Source: Solanum dulcamara | Taxonomy: Eukaryota; Streptophyta; Magnoliopsida; Solanales; Solanaceae | Length of the DNA stretch: 64,000 nucleotides | Assembly: GCF_947179165.1 (NCBI RefSeq) | Contig: NC_077244.1 | Location: forward strand, 16,750,949 to 16,814,948 | Direction: 5' to 3' | In this document: piece after piece, positions 23,130 through 34,139 of the stretch | Numbering within the stretch: the stretch's first letter is position 1 | How the letters are laid out: every line of letters begins with the position of its first letter | Translations under genes and position numbers: made by a program | Notes under the pieces: generated by a model | Told to the model about the DNA's origin: nothing | The model's database searches: none | The model's input: the letters and a program-made list of their open reading frames with translations, nothing else

Positions 23130-24360
23130 TAGGAGACTATGAGGCATTTAGGAAATTTTCCCTTCTTTCATGATCTATGTCGTTCGTTAAAGCATACTCT
23201 AGGTCATTTTCCGCATGACAGTTATTCTTTTCAATTTTCAAAAGATACCTTCAATAAAAGTTCCAATCCAAAGGGGATTGGTATTAATAAGGGTGTTATT
23301 CTTGTTCAAAATGGTTCAAATCATCATTGGTAGAAAATGGAAAATCAAGGCAAAACATGGGTCCAACCTTAGTTAAATTAAAGAAATTTGTGGCTTATAA
23401 GAAGATTGAAGTTATCTCATAAGGGGGAGATGGAGTACCTAGTTATCAAGGTTGATTGTGTGTTCTACTGTTAATCATATTAGATGAGTCATGATAGATA
23501 GAGAGAGAGTAGGTGTTCCATATAGTGATGATGGTGGCATGCTTATTCTATTTAAGGATATGGACATGAAAGAATAGCTAGATGGATTTTGTTGTATGCA
23601 TTAGATAGGTAAGAGTATATTGGTGTGCCCTTGGTATGAGTTCATTCAAATTTTGATGTAGAAATTCTAAGGTAGGCATGAAATTTCTTAAATGATGTTG
23701 ACTTAAAGGGATCCATAAAGTGGTTAAAATGATAGAATTAAATGCATGGTTGTAGATGCGTAAGTGATTGTAGTAGGCTATTGATGACTTCTTGGTAAGA
23801 CTTTCAAATAAGTGTATTAGAATGGTTGTAGAAGTAGGCTTGAATGTGGTATTGATGGCATGTGGGTGAAGGTATGATGTATTGGGTGTTTCTTTATTAG
23901 GTCTCGTAGTTTGTTGAATATGGTAGTAAGGGGTAGTACACTTGGAATAGAAATTTCCGTATAAAGGTATAGGGCCATAAGGCTTTTTTTGTAAGGTGGT
24001 GGCCTATAAACCTGATTTTTCATTGGTGTTAGCCTCTGTTCATCCAGTATACCATGTGTCTATGTTGAGGGAGTGTGTAGGTGATCCAAGTTCCATTGTT
24101 CCTTTGGAAGTATTGAATGTTGAAGAAAACTTGACCTATGAGAATGTATTGGTTAATATTTTGGACCAACAAGTCAAGAGGTTGAGGAACAAAGAAGTTG
24201 CATCCATCAAAGCCCTTGCTCAATTACATGAAATCCTTGCATTTCAACATTTCTTTTCATGTGCATATAAAATTTTGAAATATGTTTCGAATGATGTTTT
24301 AAATTACACTATCTGCATTAATGATGGGTTATTGGTTTACACTCTACTCTACTCAAGTTA
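23130..24360 (+). pseudogene. Pol remnant of element C (integrase start and C-terminus)
   Basis: Near 23340-23560 a decayed RNase H/integrase junction is readable (a YQGRL-like zinc-finger lead-in near 23440). At 23996-24300 the C-terminal integrase tail is clear: HPVYHVSMLRECVGDPSSIV, then VNILDQQVKRLRNKEVASIK. Between about 23600 and 23990 the catalytic core is gone or unrecognisable. Gag, protease and RT are absent; the part 23130-23330 has an open frame I do not recognise. The pieces are in the same strand and order as in an intact element, so this is one copy with internal deletions. Confidence 0.7.
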
Positions 24361-24390
24361 ACTCTTTTCTCATTCGAGGAAGAATATTTT

Positions 24391-24404
24391 CAAGGGGGAG
24401 ATAA
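24391..24404 (+). promoter_or_regulatory. Polypurine tract of element C
   Basis: CAAGGGGGAGATAA precedes the LTR start TGTAACACCCC and follows the CATTCGAGGAAGAA block. Confidence 0.85.
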
Positions 24405-24966
24405 TGTAACACCCCTAAAAATGTTGTATATGGTATTCCAATTCTCGATGAAAATGATACTACTTCTGTATTTTGGGCATAACGGTTTATAGATTTGTCC
24501 AAATTAGGTGATTCAAATTTTTAAATAACCACAACATCATTACCTTCATCTTTTTTGTACCATATATAGAGATTGGGAGGCTAAGTAGGTCAAATAAATT
24601 ACTCTCTACAAGGCCTGGTGCTATGACTAAATAGAGTATTTGTAGAAGAAAAATCATATCGCACCGTAGATTTCTCCAAATTAGTTTATTCTTGAATGAC
24701 ATGAAATAAAACTTCTAGAGCTACAATTCGTATGACATATCAAATCCTAATTAAGAAGCTATCTTATTCAAACATAGTTCCGAAAAAGGGTATTCCGTAA
24801 AAAGAAGATTCATCTCACCAACCACAGAAAATCTTGATCCATTTGACATCACCGATGACATCAATAGTCCTCCATTTGACATCAATCATGTCAACACAAT
24901 CCTCCAATAAAGTTATAAATTTTTTATTATAGTTATTTTAATTATTGTTAGGTCCCTCCTTCACAA

Positions 24967-24975
24967 CTATAAATA
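24967..24975 (+). promoter_or_regulatory. TATA box of element C LTR
   Basis: CTATAAATA stands about 560 bp into the LTR and about 225 bp before the first donor-like motif. Its position fits a U3/R boundary promoter. Confidence 0.5.
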
Positions 24976-25197
24976 TCTACCTTATTTTATTATTTTGTTC
25001 ATCAAACATTCTCAAGCAACCCTTCTTTCTATACACTTCTTTACTCATTCTAAGAATATATTTTTAGTTCTTAGTAGTATAGAAATAATATTCTGGTATT
25101 TCATATACTCTGGGTAGTACAAAAAATGCTACGGCGAGTAGAAAATGCTAAGATTCAAGAGTGTTCATTAAGTCTTTCAATTCTAAGTAAAGATTCC

Positions 25198-26178
25198 AGG
25201 TATGTAAGGCATCGAAAAGAGTATTCCTTCCACTTTCATGCCTAAAGTATTTTGATTAGATGATAAATTGTGCTTATTTACCCAATTCTCTTCAAACTTT
25301 ACTCTAAGGTATATAAGGCTTCAATGTCAGTATTTCTTCGACTCTCATTGCTAAAGTATTTTAATTATATGAACAATTATGTTTATTTATCCAATTCTCT
25401 TCAAGATTTACACTAAGGTATGTAGGGCTTCAATGAGAGTATTCATTTCACTCTCATTCCTAAAGTATTTTGATTATAATTTAAATTATATTTATTTACC
25501 CAATTCTCTTCAAGCTATATTTTAAGATATGTAAGGCTTCAATTAGAGTATTCCTTCCACTCTCATTCCTAAAGTATTTTTATTATATGATAAATTATGT
25601 TTATTTACCCAATTCTCTTCAAGCTTTACTCTAAGGTATGTAAGGCTTTAATGAATGCACTATTTCTAGTCTCATACCTAAAGTATTTAGATTATATGAT
25701 AAATTATATTTATTTACCCAATTCCCTTCAAGCTTTACTGTAAGGTATGTAAGGCTTCAATGAGAGTATTCCTTCAACTCTCATGCCTAAAGTATTTTGA
25801 TTATGTGATAAATTATATTTATTTACCCAATTCTCTTTAAGCTTTACTCTAAGGTATGTAGGGCTCCAATGATAGTATTCTTTCCACTCACATGCCTAAA
25901 GTATTTTAATTATATGATAAATTATGTTTATTTATCCAATTCCCTTCATGCTTTACTCTAAGGTATGTAAGGCTTCAATTAGAGTATTCCTTCCACTCTA
26001 ATGCCTAAAGTATTTTGATTATATGATAAATAATGTTTATTTATCCAATTCCCTTCATGCTTTACTCTAAGGTATGTAAGGCTTCAATTAGAGTATTCCT
26101 TCCACTCTAATGCCTAAAGTATTTTGATTATATGATAAATTATCTTTATTTAGTCAGTTCTCTTCAAGCATTACTCTA
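25198..26178 (+). repeat. Nine-copy tandem array, unit exactly 109 bp
   Basis: Each unit starts with AGGTATGTAAGGCTTCAAT (or a close variant) at 25198, 25307, 25416, 25525, 25634, 25743, 25852, 25961 and 26070, with the next start at 26179. Spacing is 109 bp every time, so only substitutions separate the copies. The last two units are the most alike. Each carries a plant splice-donor-like AG|GTATGT. It lies just after the promoter in the LTR and would be transcribed. Confidence 0.95.
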
Positions 26179-27612
26179 AGGTATGTGGGTGTTTATCCAT
26201 TGGTTCTTCCACCCATGTAGTCTAAAATACTTTCAACTAAATCTCTTGATTTTAAGTTATATTTTCTTTTGTGTAATTCTTATTTCTACTTAATAGAATT
26301 AATTATGGTTAAACTAATGATTATTGGTATATTTTAATGTAAAATAATTTCATATGTATGAATTGATGGTTTGCAAGTATTTTCTTATTTAGCTCTTTAA
26401 AGGTTTTTAAAATTCATGGTGGGTTGTTTAAACCATAATTTTTTATTGATATATTTTAACGTATTTATGCATAATTTTGTTTATATTTATATTTGAAAGT
26501 TGAAGTGATTTGAACCCAACTAATTTTACTACATTTTTAGTGAAGTTTGACTTGAAAGCTTGGACTCCAAATTATGTTTTATGAAAGCAGTGTCTATCAT
26601 CAAAATGGAGTCTTATGAAATAAAAAATTGATGAAATGATAGGAATGATGGATTTTTTATCTAATAAGGATAATTCTTGCATATTTGAATTACCATAGGT
26701 TTTAATGAGCTATTCTACTGAATAAGATGTTTTGAATTCTCAAAGTATATGCTATGACTATTTTGAATTGTTAAACTATTCCATGGGATTGACTTAGCAT
26801 TGAATGAGTCATTGAGGTGGGATTCAGTAAGGAAATCACAGTAGTAACCCCTTGTCTCATTAACTATGTGCCAACATAGGAGCCCTTGTAGGCTTAGGCT
26901 AATGGATCCTTGAAAAACCTTAAAGTTAAAGTTAAAATGTAAAGTTGATGGAGTTCTACCTAGGCAAGTAGACTCCACGGCCAACGTAGGGGGTTATGTT
27001 GGATTCCATATAATAGCTCATATGCTCTTAATACTGGTTATAGTCAACTTCCTACAAATGAACTTTTCAAATGCTATTTACATGATTAGTCGTGCATGTA
27101 TATATCCACATATGTATGATTGAAATGATATTTACTTGATTACTCATGCATACACTAATTTATGTACTTTACCTTATAAATGTCATAAATGTTTTACTTT
27201 GTAATGAATTCCTACAGACTTAGTACATTCAAAGTACTAGTGCATACTCTTTTGCCTACATTATATAACCATGTAGGGAACGATGCTCCTCCTCGTTCTC
27301 TTCCAAGTGGCTTGTTGAGATTCATTTAAAGGCTACTTTTGGTAAGTTATGTTTCGAGAATAATACTCCTTTATCTTTCTATCTTATGATATGTTGAGAT
27401 CTTTAGACACTTACTATGGCATTTCTTTCTATTACGATTGAGGGTGAGCTAGGAACTTGTCTTAGCCCCGTTAAATCTAAAAGTTAAAGGGTATTGTTAG
27501 ATATATGTAAGTTGAAGATTTACTATTATGATTTCCTCTTGTTTATTTATTATTGAGTTCTAAGAGGCTTGTTTGAGGTTCTTTCGGGTTCCTCATTTGC
27601 CATGTCACTTCC

Positions 27613-28732
27613 AAGCACCATTGATCTAGCTACCCGTACTCATGGCATCCCTATGACTATCGTCTACAAGTTGGAGGTCAGCCACCTCAGCTGGAAGAAC
27701 ACATATGTGAACCACCTCGACCCTAACTCAAACTGGCACTAAAGCCATCTTGACGGTGCTGGTCATCCACTGAAGTCTGAAGAGAGGCCTCGAAGTGGCG
27801 GCTGGATTTACCCGGCTAGAATCTTTGGTGAGATATGTGATAAGTCTCAATAGGTCTAAAGAGGTACCCACCCTGATTATCCTCCTATATTACTCTCTTG
27901 CTACTTCCCCATTGGGCCTTGCGATGTAGCATCTCAAGTGTGTGGGCGTGATCCACTACATCCAGAAATGAGTAGCCCACTGAGACTACAGACAGAGTCT
28001 CCCTCTGGAATTGGAGTCTCAATCCCCTAACGAAGCACTGAACCCTCTCCTCCTCAATAGGTAAGATCATGGTGACATGTAGGAGAGATCCTTGATTCAG
28101 GCCTTGTACTCTGATACTGTGATCGAACCCTGCTCCAATCGTGAAAACTGATCTCGGAGCTAATCTCTGACGCTCATAGGGATAAACTAGGCCAATAAGG
28201 CCTCATAATACTAAGCCCATGAGACGCGGTTGGTCTAGTCTCCAAATATGATCGCCACCACTGCTGGGAGGGACCTTCGAGCTGATAAGTAATGAAGTCG
28301 GTTCCTGTCAGCTCCAGTAGATGCAAGGTCTGCATATGCTCTAAAAATATGAGTAGAAACTCGTGGTCATCCCCACCCACCGCCCAAGAAAACCTCGCTA
28401 GTAATAGGCTAAGGAACACCTTGAGCATTTTCTTCTCCTGAACAACTGGTTCCTCTGGCACAGGTTGGTCCTACAACATAGATACGGTGGGAGATGGGGC
28501 TTGCTTCATACCCCAATAGCAGCCAAAATCTGGACAAACATTGCATATAGGTTTTGATATGTGACTAGCTCGGGTGGTGGATGGACTGGTCCCTCGCACA
28601 CCCGCTGCTAGTGTGATGTAGCTACTAGTGGCACCACCTCAGGCTCAAGACTCTGCTCTATGTCTCGAGCTGGTATTGTAATCCTAGCATGACTATAGGT
28701 CGACCTTTACCTCTATCACACGTGCGAGCCAT
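27613..28732 (-). pseudogene. Gag remnant of element D
   Basis: The minus strand starts ATG at 28732 with MARTCDRGKGRP, then a decayed N-terminal region with stops. At 28461-28174 the capsid-like part is clear (GDDHEFLLIFLEHMQ, GTDFITYQLEGPSQQWWRSY), and at 28070-27885 it continues with EERVQCFVRGLRLQFQRE and VVDHAHTLEM. The QWWRSY block and the RF.RGL block are hallmarks of Ty3/gypsy Gag in this group. Below about 27850 the frame is lost; no zinc knuckle remains before the break at 27613. The start was chosen because an acceptor-like T-rich run (28733-28745) ends immediately before it. Confidence 0.85.
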
Positions 28733-28939
28733 CTTGTAAAAATGTTCAACAAATAAGATTTCTAGGAATTGATAATACACACACGCTGCACGATAATAAT
28801 ACAAAATAGACATTTTTCTAGAGACATCTTGTAGCCTTTTGAATATAAGTCACGGATGTCTCTACACCAATCTGTAGGACTCTACTAGATATTAATCTGT
28901 ACAAGTGAGACTAGTTAACTTGGGTCTATGACACAAACT
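28733..28939 (-). promoter_or_regulatory. Leader and decayed primer binding site of element D
   Basis: The minus strand just after the LTR reads AGTTTGTGTCATAGACCC (28920-28938), a decayed match to the initiator Met tRNA complement. The ~190-bp leader ends TTTTTACAAG directly before the gag ATG, which resembles a splice acceptor with a decayed AG context. Confidence 0.5.
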
Positions 28940-31900
28940 TTTCAGGACCTGATCTCTCAGGTCATGATGGCGCCTACTATGACCCACCAGTAGGCAAACC
29001 GACCCAAATTTCAAAATTATGAGTAACTGATGTCAGGGTAGAAGACCAAACAATTCAATCTAACTATAATAATGAAATAATAGGAACATACATGGATGGG
29101 GACAAGCAAAGCTAAATATAAGTTTAAATAAAAGATCCCCCCTAGAATATGGAAGTCACCTGTATAGAGCAACTATAAAAGAGTACCAGTCCGAAAAGTG
29201 GACTACAAGAATAAGGTTGTCTCAAAAAAAAAATACAGGCAATATATAGAGAGAGACAGAGAGAGGTAAATCAAGAACACAATATGCACACCCTCACCTT
29301 CGATCACGACCGCAGTTAGCTCGAATCAATGCGTGTAGCTAGTATTAGGACCTGCAACACAAAAATAGATGTAGAGTGTAGTATGAGTACAAAAACAACA
29401 GGTACCCAGTAGACATCATAGGCCGAATGAGCAAGATAAGAAAGAGTAAACTGAAATGTGAGAAAGCAACCACAACTAAAGACAAGGCAAAAGTAAATAT
29501 AGATTTGTACACGAGCATACTCAACACACAAAGAGGAAGAAAATGATAGGTATGCTCATGCACAAGTGTAAGGTAACAACCTGAACGAACCCCCATAAGC
29601 ATAATAAGAGAAAATATAGTTGAAGTAAAAAGATTGGATCCAATAAAGTTCCAACAATGCCACCAATTACCTGGACTTGAACCGTAACATCCTGAAAAAT
29701 AAAACCTTAATCCAAAGTTGAGGGTAGATAAGGAATTGAACCACGTGTAAGCTAGACCACAGACTTGAATCGAGTAATAGTAGCTAAGAAATCAAACCAC
29801 GTGTAACCTAGACCATAGACTTGAACTAGGTAACTGTATCTAATGAGATGAACCATATGTCAACTAGACCATAGGCTTTAACCGGGTAACAGTAGCTAAG
29901 AAATCGAACCATGTTTAAGCTAGACTACGTACTTGAACTAGATAACTATAGATAATGAGTCAAATTATGTGTGAGCTAGACCAAAGACTTGAACCAAGTA
30001 ACTTAAGCTAATGAGATAAACCATGTGTAATTTATACCACAAACTTGAATCGGGCAACTATATATATAGGTAGTGGAGTCAAACCATGGCTAAGTGAAGT
30101 CAAATAGGGACTTAAACTATGAATCGAGGCGAGTCAGTCCGAATTAAGATCAATGGCTAGCCGAGCACCATGGGGAGTACCCCAAACCAAGCACTATCAA
30201 TGAATCACCCCAGCCTGACTCAAATCTAATTAGGATCATCGAAAGAACTTCCAAAACCAAGAACCAAGTGACACAAGACTTATAGTATTATAGGATGTTA
30301 TGGAGGTAAGGTTCCCAAAGATATGTTACTTCCTAGGTAAAGCTTAGACTATAAGACGCAAGTCTACTATATCAATCTATAGGGAGCTAACCAGTCCAAA
30401 TTAATGTCAAAGATGTTAAAAGACCCAACGACACCCAATATAATGCAAGTGTAAGGCAACACTAGTCTAAGCATATACTAAGGGCAAACATTCCTTCTAA
30501 TAAATAACCAAAGACACAGAACACACCGCAAGGTACGGATGATCAACAATAATAGGAGACATGCTTAAATAGTCTGACAACATCCCAAAAATAACACATA
30601 GGGCAAAAAATATAGGAATTTAGCATGCTCGACACTCGAACCCCTCAAAACTCATACAATTCAACATGTAATTGACTAAACATGTTTTGTCTAAGGAGGA
30701 GAAAAAATGTAGCCTACCTATAGACCGACCACACGTGCTCCATCTCACAGAATCTAAGCTTTCCCTTTCTGAATGGCCTCAAAAGGCTGCCATGCTGTCA
30801 AAAATAGAATCATAATATTAATACGGCCGTTATGAAAATAAAATTATCAAATTCAGAGATGGATAAATTTTGAGGTCCAGAAAGGGAAATATGGGACCCA
30901 CATCTAGAATTTTAGAATTGACCCCAAAAAGTAGTTCAAAATAGCACCCCACACTGAACAATCAAATTAAAATATAGTCCAGGGTTGAAAAATGACACGA
31001 AATGAGTATGTAACAAAATGTTCACATTTTCAAGCTAAAAGAACAAAAAAGGCAGCATCTATATGCAATAATTTCTCAAAAACAAAACCCCCACGACCCA
31101 AACCAAACATACCACAATGTTCTTTGCAGAAAAATCATTGTTTAGCCCCAAGAATCACTAAAAAGAGATAAAATAATCAACTAACAATTCGAATTCCATA
31201 AAAATTCCCATCCGAAAATGACAATAGAAGAAGATAAAATATAAATTAACCTCACATAAAAATCCTAAACAAGTTTTTAAGCTCACAAATGGATTTCCCA
31301 CGAAATTCCCTTGAATTTAGACATTTAGATCAGCTAATTTGATTAAGAATTGGAGAAGAAACAAACATTTAAAAGACTGAAGTGTGGATGAGTTCATCGT
31401 TGGTCTTTTATTAAAAGGCCAAGGTTTCTTCCTTCGCGAACGTGGCCTAAGTTGCCCACGAACATGGAGGTCAGGAAGTTTGGCCTTCACGAATTCATCG
31501 AAAGACCCACAAACACAGAGGAAAAAGAGACACACCTCCGCGAATGCAACCTAGGCCTTGAGAAAGCGGAGGAAAATTTCTTGGACCTCAGCGAACAGAG
31601 CCGAGGGCCCGCAATTTTTGAGAAAAAATCCACCTGCCCCAGATATTAGCTAAAATGTTGATTTTTACTAAGTTTAAATATTCCAACAGGGTTCTTGCAA
31701 TTCAATCGAAATCCCATACGTGAAAACAAGATATGCTACCTTAATAGAGCAATAAAAATTTCCATACAAGGTTGTTAAGACTGAAAGTGGATCTGATACC
31801 CAAGTGTCATTTTTAGCAAAATTCTACAACGGGCCTCAGGATTTGATCATAAGCCTTGGAGAGTGAACAAAGGTTTGTTCTAGACTAAACTCGACATTCC

Positions 31901-32307
31901 AAAGATAACCGCGCTATCAACATTTTTATCCGAGCGTATTTTCCAAGAATATTGACCAAAGTCAACCATAGATTAAATTTATAAGGTAAAAGAGCCAAAT
32001 GGCCCCAGACTTGTACCGATTGTCTCGATGCTCATGCTAGATATTCTACTAGACTATTTTGGTTATTCCAGAGCTTATGGAACCATCATAGTTCCATTCT
32101 TAGGTCATTTTCTTGAAGTTATGACCGAAGTCAACTTTTCAAATTATAAAAGCTACAAAATAGGGAAACAGGTCTTAATCTCAAACGAATGACCAAACAA
32201 ACAAAAGATTAGTGCCATTAATTCATAAATGACTTGGGGTCCCTTCAAAAACACTCTAAATGATGGAATGAATGATTAATTCAAAAATGACCTAGAGGGT
32301 CATTACA
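28940..32307 (-). repeat. 5' LTR of element D (about 3.37 kb)
   Basis: The minus strand starts TGTAATGACCC at 32307 and ends GGTCCTGAAA at about 28940 (TGACA expected). A donor-like TAG|GTAGGCTAC is at 30710-30719. The LTR includes a set of imperfect repeats with the core CTAGACCA.AGACTTGAA (29750-30060, period about 60 bp) and a GC-richer island at 31390-31640 with CGCGAA motifs. Its first 480 bp match the fragment 5578-6059. Confidence 0.8.
29740..30070. repeat. About five imperfect ~62-bp repeats in LTR of D
   Basis: The block AACCATGTGTAAGCTAGACCA followed by AGACTTGAACC.G.TAAC.. recurs at about 29740, 29797, 29850, 29905, 29958 and 30015. Units differ by 10-25 percent by eye, so this is an old local array within the LTR. 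Confidence 0.7.
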
Positions 32308-32319
32308 AGACATTTTTTG

Positions 32320-32681
32320 ATTAAGAGAAGCTCATGTGTCTTCATTTCAGTCTTTACTTCTTAGCATTTTAAGGTAGCCATAAGACTATCTCAATCCCTA
32401 TTTACTGATTCAATTTTAGTGGATTCATATACTAGACACAGACATAGTTTGAGTTCAATTTTTAGAGTTATATTTAAACTATTCATTTGTTATGTACTTG
32501 AGCATTTGATATTTTTTCTTGAGTTATAATTACTTATATTCTTTACATTTTCCCATTTAAGATAGTACATATTGTAAATTAATGTCTTTTGTTGAGTAGT
32601 TAGCCAAGCCAAGGGTTTTCTTTGAACCATCAATGGTTTCTTTGTGCCATCATGCCTAGGGTGTAGACTTGGGGTGTGTCA
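32320..32681 (+). repeat. Truncated 5' LTR of element F
   Basis: Only the last ~360 bp remain, colinear with 39190-39490 and 40440-40794. Shared blocks include TTTAGTAGCC-like AAGGTAGCC, TATATTCTTTACAT, GTAGTTAGCCA..CCAAGGGTT. It ends GGTGTGTCA. Confidence 0.8.
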
Positions 32682-32683
32682 AA

Positions 32684-32697
32684 CTTGGTATTAGAGT
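32684..32697 (+). promoter_or_regulatory. Primer binding site of element F
   Basis: CTTGGTATTAGAGT, with TGGTATTAGAG at 32686-32696, differs at one position from the initiator Met tRNA complement. It stands a few bases after the LTR end. Confidence 0.85.
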
Positions 32698-32938
32698 GTA
32701 GAGTTCAATAGACCTAGAATTTTTATGAAGTTGAGTGTAGTAGAGTCCTTTTTATTGGGGTGAAGGATACCATATCTCTAATAGGGAGGCTACATGATGT
32801 TAAGAAATTATCTCACTTCTTTCATACTTCAGTTTGTGCTATAGGGTTTAACTCTATGAAGTATCCTTCTAATTTATGTGTTTAATATTTTTAGATCACA
32901 TATTCAAACTATTCTTTGAGAGAAAGGAATATTGCTGA

Positions 32939-34030
32939 TAATGAGATTCTCCCCATCGTATCAAATGCAAAGGATAAATCGATCCCAAGTAAGTAAAACT
33001 GAGAATAAGAGTAGAACTCAAGAGGTTCCCTTGACTGCTCTGATTATTATGACTTCTAAGGTTGAGTTTATAAGAGTGATTTCCATGCTCATCCAATTAA
33101 TGGCTACTCATTCAGGTCGTCAGAGTACCCATAGTTCCTAACTCTAGTTTTCTAGAGCCATTTGCTGCTACAAAGATTAGAGACTTTTGGAGGATGAACC
33201 CACCAATCTTAACTAGATCTAGAGTTGAGAAGGAACCTCATAAATTTATTGATGAGATGTAGAAGATTCTCAAAGCTATGGATGGAAATAAGATAGAGGC
33301 AGTTGAGATTGTTTCCTATCTGCTAAAAGATGTTGCAACCATACGGTATAACCAATTGGGAGGAGAGTTTTAGTGAGAATGTTGAGCCTACAATATGGGA
33401 TAAGTTTGAGAATGTATTCTTATACCAATTCTTTCCATGAGAGCTAAGGGAAGTAAAACATGAGGCGTTAGTAAACTTGATGCAAAAGGGTTAACTATTG
33501 AAGAGTACAACCTCAAGTTCATTTAGTTGTCTAGGTATGCTCTAGAGATGGTAAGAAGTCTACCTCTAGCCTGGGCAGGCATGTGAAGAATAAGTGTCAA
33601 GCTGCTTTATTGATTTTAGAAATGGACACCTCGAGACTTATGATGTATGAATAACAACTTTAGAAGAAAGAGAAGAAGGTTAAAGCGGAGAACTAGAGTA
33701 AGAAGGCCAAATCCATAGGTAATGACTACCCACTAGAATAGTGGTAATGGAAACCGTTCCTTTGTTTAGACGAGTTCTTCTATTTATATAGCATAATCAG
33801 CTAGTGCAATTGTAATAAACAACCCAGAATGACCAGAGATCCTAGAGTAACCAAAACTTCAAAGCTCATGGCTCTCAGCTTGAAGAGAGTATGTCCAAAG
33901 TTCTTCATGCAAGCCGTGTTGTGGTAAGTGTGGTAGATTTAACTTAGAAGAGTGTCATGATAATGTAAATAATTACTACAAAAGTGGCTAGATGGGTCAC
34001 TTTATGGGAGATTGCTTGTTTAGGGTAGAT
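32939..34030 (+). pseudogene. Gag remnant of element F
   Basis: ATG at 32940 opens a decayed N-terminus; VEFIRVISMLIQLMATHSG at 33062-33118 fits the Gag N-terminal helix. The capsid-like part at 33145-33370 reads AATKIRDFWRMNPPILTRSR, KFIDEM and ILKAMDGNKIEAVEIVSYLL. A zinc-binding region near 33915-34020 has CGKCGRFNLEEC, but the following knuckle has Tyr where Cys residues should be (NNYYKSG..GHFMGDC). A GCTGATAATG context before the start looks like a decayed acceptor. Frameshifts occur near 33360 and 33450-33560. Confidence 0.8.
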
Positions 34031-34139
34031 TAAAGGGGGAAATTGGGTCCAATTTTCTTCAGCAATACTACCAAGTAGAGGTAACTATAGATGTACTTGA
34101 ATGATGGAAGTTCAAATCTTTAAGTCTCTAAAACTATGT

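Larger units (their letters stand above)
22173..27612 (+). mobile_element. Internally deleted Ty3/gypsy element C
   Basis: The element has a truncated 5' LTR (22173-23027), a primer binding site, about 1.4 kb of decayed interior, a polypurine tract and a long 3' LTR starting at 24405. The two LTR copies align over about 800 bp (22173-22990 with 26804-27612). The 5' LTR lacks its first ~2.4 kb, including the 109-bp array. It lies between element A and the gag of D. Confidence 0.8.
24405..27612 (+). repeat. 3' LTR of element C (about 3.2 kb)
   Basis: It starts TGTAACACCCC. A TATAAATA box lies at 24968-24975, a splice-donor-like CCAG|GTATGTAAGGC at 25196-25210, and a nine-copy 109-bp array at 25198-26178. 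The part 26804-27612 matches the 5' LTR fragment. The last ~30 bases before the expected end are not recognisable, and the sequence passes directly into gag of element D. Confidence 0.8.
5578..32307 (-). mobile_element. Ty3/gypsy element D, split by nested insertions
   Basis: The parts in minus-strand order are: 5' LTR 32307-28940, leader and gag 28732-27613, then about 18.8 kb of other elements (A, with a two-LTR element and a solo LTR inside it, and C), then RT-RH-IN 8761-6080, a decayed polypurine tract and a truncated 3' LTR 6059-5578. The two LTR pieces align over about 480 bp in the same order, for example around TTATGACCGAAGTCA. Joining the halves is an inference from matching LTR family, strand and complementary missing parts. 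Protease and the gag end are missing at the junctions. Confidence 0.65.

Noticed and set aside
23996..24361. 121-codon open frame as a separate protein
   Set aside because: Its first 70 residues are the integrase tail of element C, and the rest is a readthrough into the 3' untranslated segment.
25198..26178. CRISPR array (regular repeats)
   Set aside because: The repeats are head-to-tail 109-bp units without unique spacers, in a plant LTR.
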